Assembly (NCBI GenBank): GCA_937951615.1
Contig: CALFBH010000014.1
Coordinates: 62,001 to 126,000, forward strand
Length of the DNA: 64,000 nucleotides
Source of the DNA: an uncultured Saprospiraceae bacterium
GTDB lineage: Bacteria > Bacteroidota > Bacteroidia > Chitinophagales > Saprospiraceae
Reading direction: 5' to 3'
Of the stretch, positions 24,834-32,833 are shown in pieces. Position 1 is the stretch's first letter. The number at the start of each line of letters is the position of its first letter. The notes under the pieces are model-generated. The model made no database searches. It was given only the letters and a program-made list of their open reading frames with translations, and was not told the DNA's origin. The position numbers were made by a program, and so were the translations under genes.

Positions 24834-25526
24834 CTAAAAGAGTATGCCAAACCGGAAAGTCAGCGAATTGATAACTGACTTGGCATCTTCTGCCTGTCCT
24901 GTATTCTGAGTGGCTTTATTGGTCGTCATGTCTAGCAAACCATTGTGAAAATAAACACCTGCCGTCAAAGCAGTATTTCCTGAAATGCTATACTCTACGC
25001 CACCACCGACGCCCCAAGAAACATTCAATAGCCCAACATCTGGACTTACATTTTCCTTAGTGGTGTCTTCAAAAGCTGCACGTCCCTGAGTTTTGATATG
25101 GATTAAAAACGGAATTTCTCCATAATAGCGGAAATAGCCCATTTCATTGGTCTTGAGTTTGATACCCAGTGGCACTTCAAGTACTTGTAATTTATAATTG
25201 ATGTCCACGTTGTTTGGCAGATCAAAATAAGTCGAATCACTAAGTTCTGAATTGGGAAAGAAATTACCTCCAGTGGTGTAATTTAAGGTTCCTCCCTGAT
25301 TGAATACAAGCGACAAACCAGAGGTGACGGCATAATTATCCTGAAAATAGTATTCAGTGATTAAACCGAGTTTGAAACCAACATTACTACCGTTTCCTGT
25401 GATAGAGTTGTCATTTGTACCCATCCAGGAAACAACGGGGCTACCTTGAAATCCAAGACGCAGTTCTTGCCCGTACATAGTTGTTAAGCTAAAAATAAGT
25501 GCTGCCAGTAAGACAATTTTTTTCAT
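24834..25526 (-). CDS. Outer membrane beta-barrel protein (PorT-like family)
   Basis: The frame is open to 25583, but the ATG at 25526 gives a clean signal peptide (MKKIVLLAALIFSLTTMYGQ) and 230 residues. The mature protein alternates polar and hydrophobic residues in beta strands: LRLGFQGSPVVSWMG, VGFKLGLITEYYF, NYAVTSGLSLVFNQGG, LQVLEVPLGIKLKT, YRYYGEIPFLIHIKT-like, VSWGVGGGVEYSI, TALTAGVYFHNGLLD, and a final strand SLTFRFGILF that ends in Phe, as expected for a BAM substrate. It is typical of the porin-family/PorT-like 8-strand barrels of Bacteroidota. The specific role is unknown. Confidence 0.85.
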   Translation of the reverse strand: MKKIVLLAALIFSLTTMYGQELRLGFQGSPVVSWMGTNDNSITGNGSNVGFKLGLITEYYFQDNYAVTSGLSLVFNQGGTLNYTTGGNFFPNSELSDSTYFDLPNNVDINYKLQVLEVPLGIKLKTNEMGYFRYYGEIPFLIHIKTQGRAAFEDTTKENVSPDVGLLNVSWGVGGGVEYSISGNTALTAGVYFHNGLLDMTTNKATQNTGQAEDAKSVINSLTFRFGILF

Positions 25527-25600
25527 GATTGAAATGTTTACTACTTTGTAAATTAAATAAGTTTTGCATTTTGGGGAATACAAAGTATTTTACGGAATTT

Positions 25601-25608
25601 TATATTTG
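25601..25608 (+). promoter_or_regulatory. Candidate Bacteroidota -7 box (TATATTTG)
   Basis: TATATTTG fits TAnnTTTG and ends 15 bp before the gldB ATG. A possible -33 element (TTTG at 25570) is further away than usual, so the call is tentative. The leader would be very short. Confidence 0.3.
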
Positions 25609-25623
25609 TAAAAAAAACAAAGC

Positions 25624-26673
25624 ATGAGTTACAAAAACCATACTCAAATTTTTTCTTTAGCTATTTTTGTTATTATAATTTTATTGAATAGCTGTCGCAA
25701 AGGTAAAAATATTCCCGATGTTTCTGATATATCTGTACCAGTAAAAATTCAGCAGTTTGAGCAGGATTTTTTTGGGCTGGATACCAATGAGATAGTCGCA
25801 GGACTGGAGCAGTTAAGTGAAAAATATCCTGACTTTTTGCCTGTTTTCCGACAGGTCATCGGGGCAGATGATGCCCGCATTGCACCAGAAGGAGCAGAAC
25901 TGTATATTGCCGGAATGCTAAAACATCCAGCTCCCCGCAAGCTATACGATACCTGCATGATTGTATATCCGAATATCAATGAATTTGCGCCTGATTTCGA
26001 ACAAGCCTTTAAGTTTTATAAATATTATTTCCCCGAAAAGCCAAGTCCCGACCTCACGACTTTTGTGTCGGAATACGTCATTGGTAGTTTTATTTATGGC
26101 AATGACCAACTGGCAGTCGGACTGGATATGTTTCTTGGAAGTGATTATCCGTACCAGGTCTATAATCCTGGCAACAGCAATTTTTCTGCTTATCTGACGC
26201 GTACCTATAATAAAGACCACCTAGTATCCAGAACGATGAACTCACTGGTAGAAGACCTTGTCGGCCCGCCACCGGGTCCACGCCTGCTCGACCAAATGAT
26301 TCATAATGGTAAAAAACGCTATATCTTGTCACAATTGCTTCCCTATGCAGCCGATAGTGTCATTTTTGAGCATACAGGCAAACAGATGGCTTGGTTGACA
26401 GTTCCATCAAATGAAGTACAAATGTGGGAAGTATTTGTGAAAGAAAATTTTCTGTATTCTTCTAAAATAAGAGAGATTGCAAAATATATCAATCCCAGCC
26501 CAACTTCTCCTGGTATGCCCTTAGAGTCACCCGGCAATACGGGGACTTATATTGGGTATAAAATTATAGAAAAATACATGGAACGTTTCCCTGAAACGAC
26601 TTTACAGGAATTGATTATGGAAAGGGATGCACAGAAGATTTTGACGGGTTCGAAGTATAAGCCGAGGCGGTGA
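25624..26673 (+). CDS. gldB: Gliding motility lipoprotein GldB
   Basis: This 349-residue lipoprotein has a signal peptide with lipobox LNSC (Cys24). Family landmarks follow: VPVKIQQFEQDFF near the mature N-terminus, YPDFLPVF, LAVGLDMFLGSDYPY, MIHNGKKRYILSQLLP, and PGNTGTYIGYKIIEKYM near the end. In gliding Bacteroidota GldB is needed for motility, and gld genes are linked to the type IX secretion apparatus. Its presence fits the many T9SS-type cargo proteins in the window. No other gld gene is adjacent; the neighbours are an outer-membrane barrel and a ParA pair. Confidence 0.9.
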   Translation: MSYKNHTQIFSLAIFVIIILLNSCRKGKNIPDVSDISVPVKIQQFEQDFFGLDTNEIVAGLEQLSEKYPDFLPVFRQVIGADDARIAPEGAELYIAGMLKHPAPRKLYDTCMIVYPNINEFAPDFEQAFKFYKYYFPEKPSPDLTTFVSEYVIGSFIYGNDQLAVGLDMFLGSDYPYQVYNPGNSNFSAYLTRTYNKDHLVSRTMNSLVEDLVGPPPGPRLLDQMIHNGKKRYILSQLLPYAADSVIFEHTGKQMAWLTVPSNEVQMWEVFVKENFLYSSKIREIAKYINPSPTSPGMPLESPGNTGTYIGYKIIEKYMERFPETTLQELIMERDAQKILTGSKYKPRR

Positions 26674-26737
26674 TGTAGTGATTGGTGATTAGTTGATTGG
26701 TAATTGGGGGACAACTCTAATTAATTCAATAATTGAA

Positions 26738-27166
26738 TTAGGCTTTCTTCGTTTCGTGTTTCTGAATATAATCTGAAACCAGCTCATTCACAATATCCCG
26801 AATACGCGCTTTTTCCAGTTTGGCGATACTGCGGAGTTTTTCGATTTTTTCCGTTTCAAAGGTAAAGGTCACCCGTTTTTTGTCTTGTTTGATTTCGCTT
26901 TGTTCTACGGTTTGGCGAATTAAGGCATCTAGCCCAAAGACAGGTTTGGTGCGGCGTTTTGTTTTTTTGACGGTTTTTCCTTCCGCAATTTGTTCTGCTT
27001 TTTCCTTGAAAGCATCCTGTATAGCATCCTGGAAAATAGAATCGAGGCTATCCGAAAAATTCTTTTTGGAAGTTGATTTGGCAGGGGCAGACGTTTCCTT
27101 CTGTTCTTGCACATTGCTGAACAAATCGTCAAAGCCAGATGAAAATGTTTTTTTCTTTTTACTCAT
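26738..27166 (-). CDS. Ribbon-helix-helix-like partner of ParA
   Basis: This 142-residue basic protein lies 72 bp downstream of the ParA gene on the same strand. The N-terminal two thirds are low-complexity and Lys/Ser rich (KKKKTFSSGFDDLFSN) with a KTKRRTKPVFGLDALIRQ segment. The C-terminal 45 residues read KRVTFTFETEKIEKLRSIAK followed by IRDIVNELVSDYIQKHE, which is a good ribbon-helix-helix pattern (strand, helix, helix). It is probably the DNA-binding centromere or operator protein of a ParA/RHH pair. RHH and partner roles are inferred from sequence pattern and position. Confidence 0.7.
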   Translation of the reverse strand: MSKKKKTFSSGFDDLFSNVQEQKETSAPAKSTSKKNFSDSLDSIFQDAIQDAFKEKAEQIAEGKTVKKTKRRTKPVFGLDALIRQTVEQSEIKQDKKRVTFTFETEKIEKLRSIAKLEKARIRDIVNELVSDYIQKHETKKA

Positions 27167-27238
27167 TATCAGGATTCGGAATGTTTTTCAATTTGCGGAC
27201 TTTTTCTTTCTCATGCTTTAAAAATAGGTGTTCTTTAA

Positions 27239-27997
27239 TTATTCTTGCCCATTCACCCGCTCCAAAATTTCTTTGCACAAATCCAAGTAATCCTGCGCAC
27301 CATTACTATTTCGACTGTACTCAAAAATATCTTTGCGAGAAGCAGGAGCTTCCGCCAATGCAACAGTATCGCGGATATAAGTCTTAAATACTTTATCGCC
27401 AAAATGTTTTTGTATCGTAGCCACCACGTCCCGATTCAATACTTTTCTCGCATCATACATCGTTGCGACAACTCCACCAATTTCCAGTTCTTTATTGATC
27501 CTAAAACGGACTTTATCAATGACTTGTTTTAATTTGACCAGACCCTGCAAAGCTAGAAATTCTGTTTGCAGCGGAATATATACATAGCGACTTGCCGTCA
27601 ATGCATTCAAAGTCAGCAAACCCAATGAAGGTGGACAATCAATGATAACAAAATCATAATCGTCATGCAAAGGATCAAGTAAATCACGTAAGATAAATTC
27701 CCGCCCAGCCTCATTGATGAGCTCCATTTCTGCGCCCGACAGGTCGAGGGTAGAAATAATGACATCCAAATTTGGCTTGGCTTCTACGGGAGCGAGATCA
27801 GCTTCACCACGCAAAGACTCATAGATAGATGTGGGCTGCCTGCCGATGCCCAGAGACAAGGTCAGGTTAGCCTGTGGATCAAGGTCAAGGAGCAATACCC
27901 GCTTACCCAATTCTACCAATCCTGCTCCGATACTGATGGCTGAGGTGGTTTTACCCACGCCGCCTTTGTGATTCAATAGAGAGATTACTATTGCCAT
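27239..27997 (-). CDS. ParA family ATPase
   Basis: This 252-residue protein starts MAIVISLLNHKGGVGKTTSA. The deviant Walker A KGGVGKTT has the signature Lys11 and Lys16. Walker A' follows in LLLDLDPQANLTLSLG, and Walker B-like DFVIIDCPPSLG comes later. There is no N-terminal HTH, so it is of the small ParA/Soj type. Such ATPases bind DNA nonspecifically as ATP dimers and position plasmids, chromosomes or protein cargo. Its partner is the small RHH-like gene downstream, not a ParB with a Spo0J domain, so this may be a plasmid-derived or cargo-positioning pair rather than the main chromosome system. Confidence 0.9.
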   Translation of the reverse strand: MAIVISLLNHKGGVGKTTSAISIGAGLVELGKRVLLLDLDPQANLTLSLGIGRQPTSIYESLRGEADLAPVEAKPNLDVIISTLDLSGAEMELINEAGREFILRDLLDPLHDDYDFVIIDCPPSLGLLTLNALTASRYVYIPLQTEFLALQGLVKLKQVIDKVRFRINKELEIGGVVATMYDARKVLNRDVVATIQKHFGDKVFKTYIRDTVALAEAPASRKDIFEYSRNSNGAQDYLDLCKEILERVNGQE

Positions 27998-28225
27998 ATT
28001 ATTGTGCTAAAATCGTTTGGGGGAACTTCAATTTAAACTCAAATTCAAAAAACAAATTCAAATTCAAATGTAGTAAATGTTAAAAACTGAATTTTGATTG
28101 AGGACAAAAGTACAGGTTTTCAATGACATAAGTGGCAGGACGGAATTGATTTTTTATTAATTAAGATTTAAAACAAAAAAGTTTAATTTTAAACCAAATT
28201 ATTTTTCGTTTCTGGTTTTTATTTA

Positions 28226-28233
28226 TAATTTTG
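28226..28233 (+). promoter_or_regulatory. Candidate Bacteroidota -7 box (TAATTTTG)
   Basis: TAATTTTG matches TAnnTTTG and lies 35 bp before the Rpn-family start codon. The upstream 60 bp are AT-rich with no certain -33 box. Confidence 0.35.
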
Positions 28234-28268
28234 TGGTACTATAAGATGAAATTCAGTTTTAACGCATT

Positions 28269-29093
28269 ATGGACAAACAAACACCAAAACAGGAAGCTAA
28301 TAAATATGATAAGATACTCAAAGAAAATATTGAGTCTTTATTAATGCCTTTGTTGGGCAAATATCTGAATATCCACATTGTAGAATCAGAAAAATTAGAC
28401 CCTAAACTACAAACAACGATAGAGAGAGAAACAGACATTATACGAATTGTGACAACAACATCGGGGGAGCGATTTATTTTGCATATAGAATTTCAGAGTC
28501 AGAATGAGCGAGATATGATTTACCGTATAAAGGAATACGACGGTATTATTCAGCGTAAGTACAAACTTGAAATTCGGCATTATGTCATTTATCTCGGCAG
28601 TTCTAAAATGAATATGCGTACTCAACTTGAAGAGTGGGAAATTTTCAGTGGGTTTGAAGCACTAAACGTCAGCGAATTGAAGTTTAATGAATTAATAGAA
28701 TCTCAAATTCCTGAAGAAGTCGTATTTGCGATACTCAGCGATTTTCGCGGCGAACAACCAGAACAGATTATACGTTCTATTATAGAGAAGTTGAAAAAGG
28801 TGAGTACGAGTACAGCAGACTTGAAAAAATTTATCAGCCAATTGCAAGTTCTCTCAAAATTGCGTAAATTGGATGAAGAAACAGCTAAAACAGTTAATAT
28901 TATGCCATTAGTTTACGATATAGAAGATCACGCGCTTTTCAAAAGAGGTGTTAAGAAAGGCATTGAGAAAAACAAAAAATCAGCGATTATCAATATGCTG
29001 AAGGATGACGTTCCATTGGATAAGATTGCAAAATATCAAGACGTGACTATAGATGACGTCATTAAAATCCAACAAGAATTAAGCAGGGAGTAG
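28269..29093 (+). CDS. Rpn family recombination-promoting nuclease (PD-(D/E)XK)
   Basis: This 274-residue protein has the Rpn/PDDEXK-type N-terminal nuclease: helix with YDKILKENIESLLMPLL, ERETDIIRIV (metal-binding Asp), then FILHIEFQSQNE, where Glu-x-Gln replaces Glu-x-Lys as in this family, and Y-RIKEYDG. The C-terminal 75 residues (from NIMPLVYDIEDHALFKRG) form a separate helical region with a KIAKYQDVTIDDVIKIQQ helix-turn-helix-like end. A near-exact DNA copy of the start of that C-terminal region follows the gene. Rpn proteins cut DNA; some have an internally started small product that acts as antitoxin. The internal ATG codon (Met in NIMPL) is a candidate for such a start. Confidence 0.85.
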   Translation: MDKQTPKQEANKYDKILKENIESLLMPLLGKYLNIHIVESEKLDPKLQTTIERETDIIRIVTTTSGERFILHIEFQSQNERDMIYRIKEYDGIIQRKYKLEIRHYVIYLGSSKMNMRTQLEEWEIFSGFEALNVSELKFNELIESQIPEEVVFAILSDFRGEQPEQIIRSIIEKLKKVSTSTADLKKFISQLQVLSKLRKLDEETAKTVNIMPLVYDIEDHALFKRGVKKGIEKNKKSAIINMLKDDVPLDKIAKYQDVTIDDVIKIQQELSRE

Positions 29094-29132
29094 AAATACC
29101 GATACTTTCTATCTGTTTAAACAGTTAATATT

Positions 29133-29327
29133 ATGCCATTAGTTTACGATATAGAAGATCACGCGCTTTTCAAAAGAGGTGTTGAGAAAGGCATTGAGAA
29201 AAACAAAAAATCAGCGATTATCAATATGCTGAAAGATGGCACTTTATCACTGAGTAAAATTGCTGAATACTCTGAAGTTGATACTGTTTATGTTGCTGAA
29301 ATCCAAGAACAACTAAACCAAAGATAA
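29133..29327 (+). CDS. Free-standing copy of the Rpn C-terminal domain
   Basis: This 64-residue frame starts MPLVYDIEDHALFKRGVEKG and ends VAEIQEQLNQR. DNA 29119-29241 is nearly the same as 28888-29010 of the Rpn gene, 231 bp upstream (one or two differences). After that the two copies diverge (KDGTLSLSKIAEYSEVD versus KDDVPLDKIAKYQDV). A stop codon (TAA, 29118-29120) immediately precedes the copied part. Either it is the remnant of a tandem Rpn paralog that lost its nuclease half, or a small protein like the RpnS products that bind the full-length nuclease. Confidence 0.5.
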   Translation: MPLVYDIEDHALFKRGVEKGIEKNKKSAIINMLKDGTLSLSKIAEYSEVDTVYVAEIQEQLNQR

Positions 29328-29335
29328 CAATAAGG

Positions 29336-30916
29336 TCACCCATTCGCAATCAAAGCCATTATCCCTAAAACGACATGCACCACCACCATAGAAATAAGCA
29401 ATAATATTCCATATCGGGTGACTTTAGGACTGGCAGACTGATAAAACGCCTTAGTTGAAAGCCAGCCATTTTTCATAATGGTAGGAATCGCTACAAGAGA
29501 CAAGCAGGTCGTGATGACCAATAAAGCCCTGACCAGATAAGGCAGTCCAGTCGCATAATTCTGCAAAGCAAAATTTAGTGGAACAGTAAGCAAGAAAGCA
29601 GCCAAAGCCAGTTTTTTATTAGGCGTTAACAGAAATGCCGCAGTACATATTACCACAACAAAACCATGATTGAAATAATACCGCAGTTCATTCAGCGTAT
29701 GCGTAAAAGCGTTTTGCTGGGCAGCAAATTTCAAATCCGTCAGATAAAAAGCCATTGCAATGCCGATAAACAAAGTCACAATAATCGTCCGGCGTCCAGC
29801 GGTCACGACTTGCTGGTCAGTTGCATTTTTATTGATATAAGGTTTGTAAATGTCGATAGACCATAAGGTCGCCAGCGAGTTGAACATAGAGTCAATCGTA
29901 CTCATAAGCGAAGCAAAAACAGCACACAAAATGATGCCTCGCAGACCAGGTGAAAGGAAATTAGCCAGGATATAAGTAAAAGCCTGATCCGGCTCGGCAG
30001 CAAGTGCTTCTTTGCCTACAATACCTGCTAGTGCTATACCCGGCACAATCACAATCAGCGCAATATAATACTTCATCACACCACCAGCAATCAGCCCGAC
30101 TTGGGCATGTTTCAGACTTTTTGCGGCAAGCGACCGCTGTATCACACTCTGATTGGCACACCAATAATTGATGTTCAAAAAGAACAAACCCAACATTCCT
30201 AGCCAACCCAATTTGGGATGATCGGCAGGTAAATGGAGGTGCATCAGTTCTGGCGTTTTTTCGTATAATTGTCCCCAACCGCCTAATTTGTTGATACAGA
30301 CCCATAAAATAATCGTCCCACCAATCAGTAGGATGCTAAACTGCATAATATCTGTCCGCACTACAGCAGCCAGTCCACCGAAATAAGTATAAATAGCCGA
30401 AAATACGCCTAGGAAAATAATCAGCACAGCCACCCGCGTCCGTCGGTTTTCACTGATGATCGACATGTATTCGCTGAAGGCCAATTCGCCCACATAAGCC
30501 CCCCAAAGCATCGCAATACCCAAGCCCAATGTTGCAAACAAAATCATACTGCCAATAGAATAGACCAGTGCGACGGTTTCGCCCAGACGAGTTTTGATGA
30601 ATTGCGTGATGGTGGTGATTTTATCTCTCAGGTATAATGGCACAAAAATGAAAGCTGCCATCCAGATGCCCTGTATGGCATTGATTTCAAAATTGGCTTG
30701 CGCAAGACCATATAGATAAGCCGAACCCATCATACCCAAAAACTGATAACCATGAATATTAGTAGCAATCGTAGAAATGGCAATGGAGTACCACTTCAGG
30801 TTGCGATTGCTGAGGAAATATTCATCGCTCGTCATTTCCTTGCTGCGTTTTCCAGTCATAGCAATGAGCATGATAATAGCGAAGTAGACAATAACAATGA
30901 TGAAATCTATAAGCAT
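29336..30916 (-). CDS. Sodium:solute symporter (SSS family)
   Basis: The start at 30916 (MLIDFIIVIVYFAIIMLIAM) is preferred; the frame is open to 30961, but that extension is translation of a TGTTGATGTGTTG-type intergenic repeat. The product is 526 residues with about 13-14 hydrophobic helices. SSS landmarks are SDEYFLSNRNLKWYSIAIS, IATNIHGYQFLGM, YTYFGGLAAVVRTDIMQ, WCANQSVIQRSLAAKS and ASLMSTIDSMFNSLATL (the Na+-site helix). The closest general types are sugar or polyol carriers. It follows an aldo/keto reductase gene on the same strand, 107 bp away, which suggests uptake and reduction or oxidation of a related sugar. Confidence 0.88.
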   Translation of the reverse strand: MLIDFIIVIVYFAIIMLIAMTGKRSKEMTSDEYFLSNRNLKWYSIAISTIATNIHGYQFLGMMGSAYLYGLAQANFEINAIQGIWMAAFIFVPLYLRDKITTITQFIKTRLGETVALVYSIGSMILFATLGLGIAMLWGAYVGELAFSEYMSIISENRRTRVAVLIIFLGVFSAIYTYFGGLAAVVRTDIMQFSILLIGGTIILWVCINKLGGWGQLYEKTPELMHLHLPADHPKLGWLGMLGLFFLNINYWCANQSVIQRSLAAKSLKHAQVGLIAGGVMKYYIALIVIVPGIALAGIVGKEALAAEPDQAFTYILANFLSPGLRGIILCAVFASLMSTIDSMFNSLATLWSIDIYKPYINKNATDQQVVTAGRRTIIVTLFIGIAMAFYLTDLKFAAQQNAFTHTLNELRYYFNHGFVVVICTAAFLLTPNKKLALAAFLLTVPLNFALQNYATGLPYLVRALLVITTCLSLVAIPTIMKNGWLSTKAFYQSASPKVTRYGILLLISMVVVHVVLGIMALIANG

Positions 30917-31023
30917 AACTGGTGTGTTGATGTGTTGTTGTGCTGATGTGTTGTCGTTCAATACATCAGCACTTTATAGCTTAAGAATCGTCTCAAATCA
31001 ACAGCTTATTTTTTGAGTATTAC

Positions 31024-31902
31024 TTAAGCAATTTTTTTTCCCGTAGCAGCTTGCCACAAGTCGTACCATTCAGCTTGGAGCAGTTGAATCTCAAGTGCTT
31101 TCACGGCAGCCCGAACCCGCTCTATTTTGGTTGTGCCCAATACGGGTTGGATACCTGCGGGATGGCGCAATAGCCAAGCGAGCAATATCTGGTCAGGTGT
31201 GGCATTGTATTTTGCGGATAAGGGATTGAGGACGTCTTGTATCCGATTTACTTGCTCATTGCCACCTTTGTTGAAAATAGCTCCACCACCCATCGGCGAC
31301 CAGGCTTGCGGGCGGATATGATGTTTTAGACATTGATCCAATGTCCCATCCTCAAAACTATTTCTATGCAAAATGGAAATTTCTACCTGATTGGTCACTA
31401 GCGGAAATCTGTCATTGAGCAAGTCAAATTGTGAAGGTGTAAAATTGGATACACCAAAAGCTTTGACCTTTCCTGCTTCCTGTAATTGGTGAAAAGCCTC
31501 TGCTACCTCATCTGGCTGCATGAGCCAGTCGGGACGATGTAACAGCAACAGGTCAATAGAGTCGATATTCAACTCTTTCAGAGAGTTTTCTGCCGACCAT
31601 ATAATATGTGCTTTGCTAGAATCATAGGACTTTATGCGGTGGTCAGGACGTTGTTTGCAGACGCGGCGGATGCCACATTTGGTAATAATCTGCAACTGAT
31701 TCCGCAGACCAGGCTGGGCTTTTAATACTTTTCCAAAATCGGCTTCCGTTGTATAATCGCCATAAATATCTGCATGGTCGAAGGTTGTGACGCCGAGTTC
31801 AAGACAGTTTTCTATAAATTCCTGCCATTGCTGTGTATTATAGTTGACGCCCCAAAGCCCGAGGCGCATAGTCCCCATGATAAGGGTAGAGAAGTTGCTC
31901 AT
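31024..31902 (-). CDS. Aldo/keto reductase (YdhF-like)
   Basis: This 292-residue NADPH-dependent oxidoreductase has a TIM-barrel. The catalytic tetrad is visible: Asp42 and Tyr47 in FDHADIYG, Lys75 in IITKCG and His122 in LLLLHRPD. The cofactor region includes KAFGVSNFTPSQFDLL and, near the end, QPVLGTTKIERVRAAVKAL. The layout and the LHRPDWLMQPDEVAEAF segment match the YdhF subgroup. The substrate is probably a sugar or other carbonyl compound, perhaps linked to the downstream SSS transporter. It starts at the ATG at 31902. Confidence 0.92.
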   Translation of the reverse strand: MSNFSTLIMGTMRLGLWGVNYNTQQWQEFIENCLELGVTTFDHADIYGDYTTEADFGKVLKAQPGLRNQLQIITKCGIRRVCKQRPDHRIKSYDSSKAHIIWSAENSLKELNIDSIDLLLLHRPDWLMQPDEVAEAFHQLQEAGKVKAFGVSNFTPSQFDLLNDRFPLVTNQVEISILHRNSFEDGTLDQCLKHHIRPQAWSPMGGGAIFNKGGNEQVNRIQDVLNPLSAKYNATPDQILLAWLLRHPAGIQPVLGTTKIERVRAAVKALEIQLLQAEWYDLWQAATGKKIA

Positions 31903-32016
31903 GTGTATTGAATTTTTATTTAACGCAAGTTAGGAACAACTTACAACTTCTAAAGGCCAAATTTCCCTTTCAAAGAGTTTTGGAATTTAGAATTTGTCTT
32001 TTTGGAATTTTCCTAT

Positions 32017-32574
32017 TTACCAGTCACCGCGTTTCCACTCATTATACTCGGCAACCATTTTGTCTAAATCCTTTTTCTTATAAGTGCCTCGCTTCACTTT
32101 GGATTGCAACTTTGGATAATCCTCAAAATAGCGAGTCATTTGTTTTTTGAAGCCTATAAAATCAACTTCCATCAAGTAGTCGCCATCATTTTCCAGAAAG
32201 GTTTGTGTAAAACCACGTTCCTTATCGGTGTTCCAATAATAATAAACTTTCAAAACGCCTTCATTTCTACGCTCCATAAATGTACCATAGCCAAAGGGTA
32301 GGGCAGGATCTATGTCATAGATTTTGGAATCGTAACTGGTTTTTTCTACATAGTAACCTTTGATTTGGAAAGGTTTATAGCGCGTTTTTTCCTTGGCATT
32401 CTGTTCTATGAAAATTACTTTGGAGGAACGCAAAGCAGGCGTAGAATATTTAATTTTGCCAAAAAGAGTATCATTACGGTTAGTAATAACATAGCCATCT
32501 ACAAAATTGAGTTGGGCATGAGCGGCAGAAACAGCCATTATAAAAATAAATAAGAATAATAAACGAGTCTTCAT
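32017..32574 (-). CDS. Secreted hypothetical protein
   Basis: This 185-residue protein has a signal peptide (MKTRLLFLFIFIMAVSAAHAQ). The mature part begins LNFVDGYVITNRNDTLFGKI, a pattern I associate with uncharacterised Bacteroidota exported proteins, where 'D-G-x-(I/V)-x-x-x-x-x-D-T-x-x-G-x-I' starts a beta-rich domain. The second half is charged (YFEDYPKLQSKVKRGTYKKK) and ends KRGDW. It lies 114 bp upstream of the aldo/keto reductase on the same strand, but a functional link is not evident. Confidence 0.7.
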   Translation of the reverse strand: MKTRLLFLFIFIMAVSAAHAQLNFVDGYVITNRNDTLFGKIKYSTPALRSSKVIFIEQNAKEKTRYKPFQIKGYYVEKTSYDSKIYDIDPALPFGYGTFMERRNEGVLKVYYYWNTDKERGFTQTFLENDGDYLMEVDFIGFKKQMTRYFEDYPKLQSKVKRGTYKKKDLDKMVAEYNEWKRGDW

Positions 32575-32833
32575 ATCGGGTAAACTTTTCTCTATAGTTT
32601 TCGTAAAAAATAGTCAATGGTGAGACAAAAATACAATTTCTCTACGAATGGCAAGGTATGTGCTGAATTAAAGCATAGTAAAAATGACTTTATCAGTACT
32701 TTAAACACGTTCTTGTCCACTTATAAGATTTGTTTTTATTAAAATTGTGTTAAAATAAGTATTTAAAATATTGTAATCAACTTATCTGTGTTATTTTGAA
32801 AATGATTTTTATTCTGAAACAAAAACATCCTGC

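Noticed and set aside
30917-30961. Upstream start of the SSS transporter
   Set aside because: The extra 15 residues come from a TGTTG-type simple repeat; the transporter's first helix begins at the ATG at 30916.
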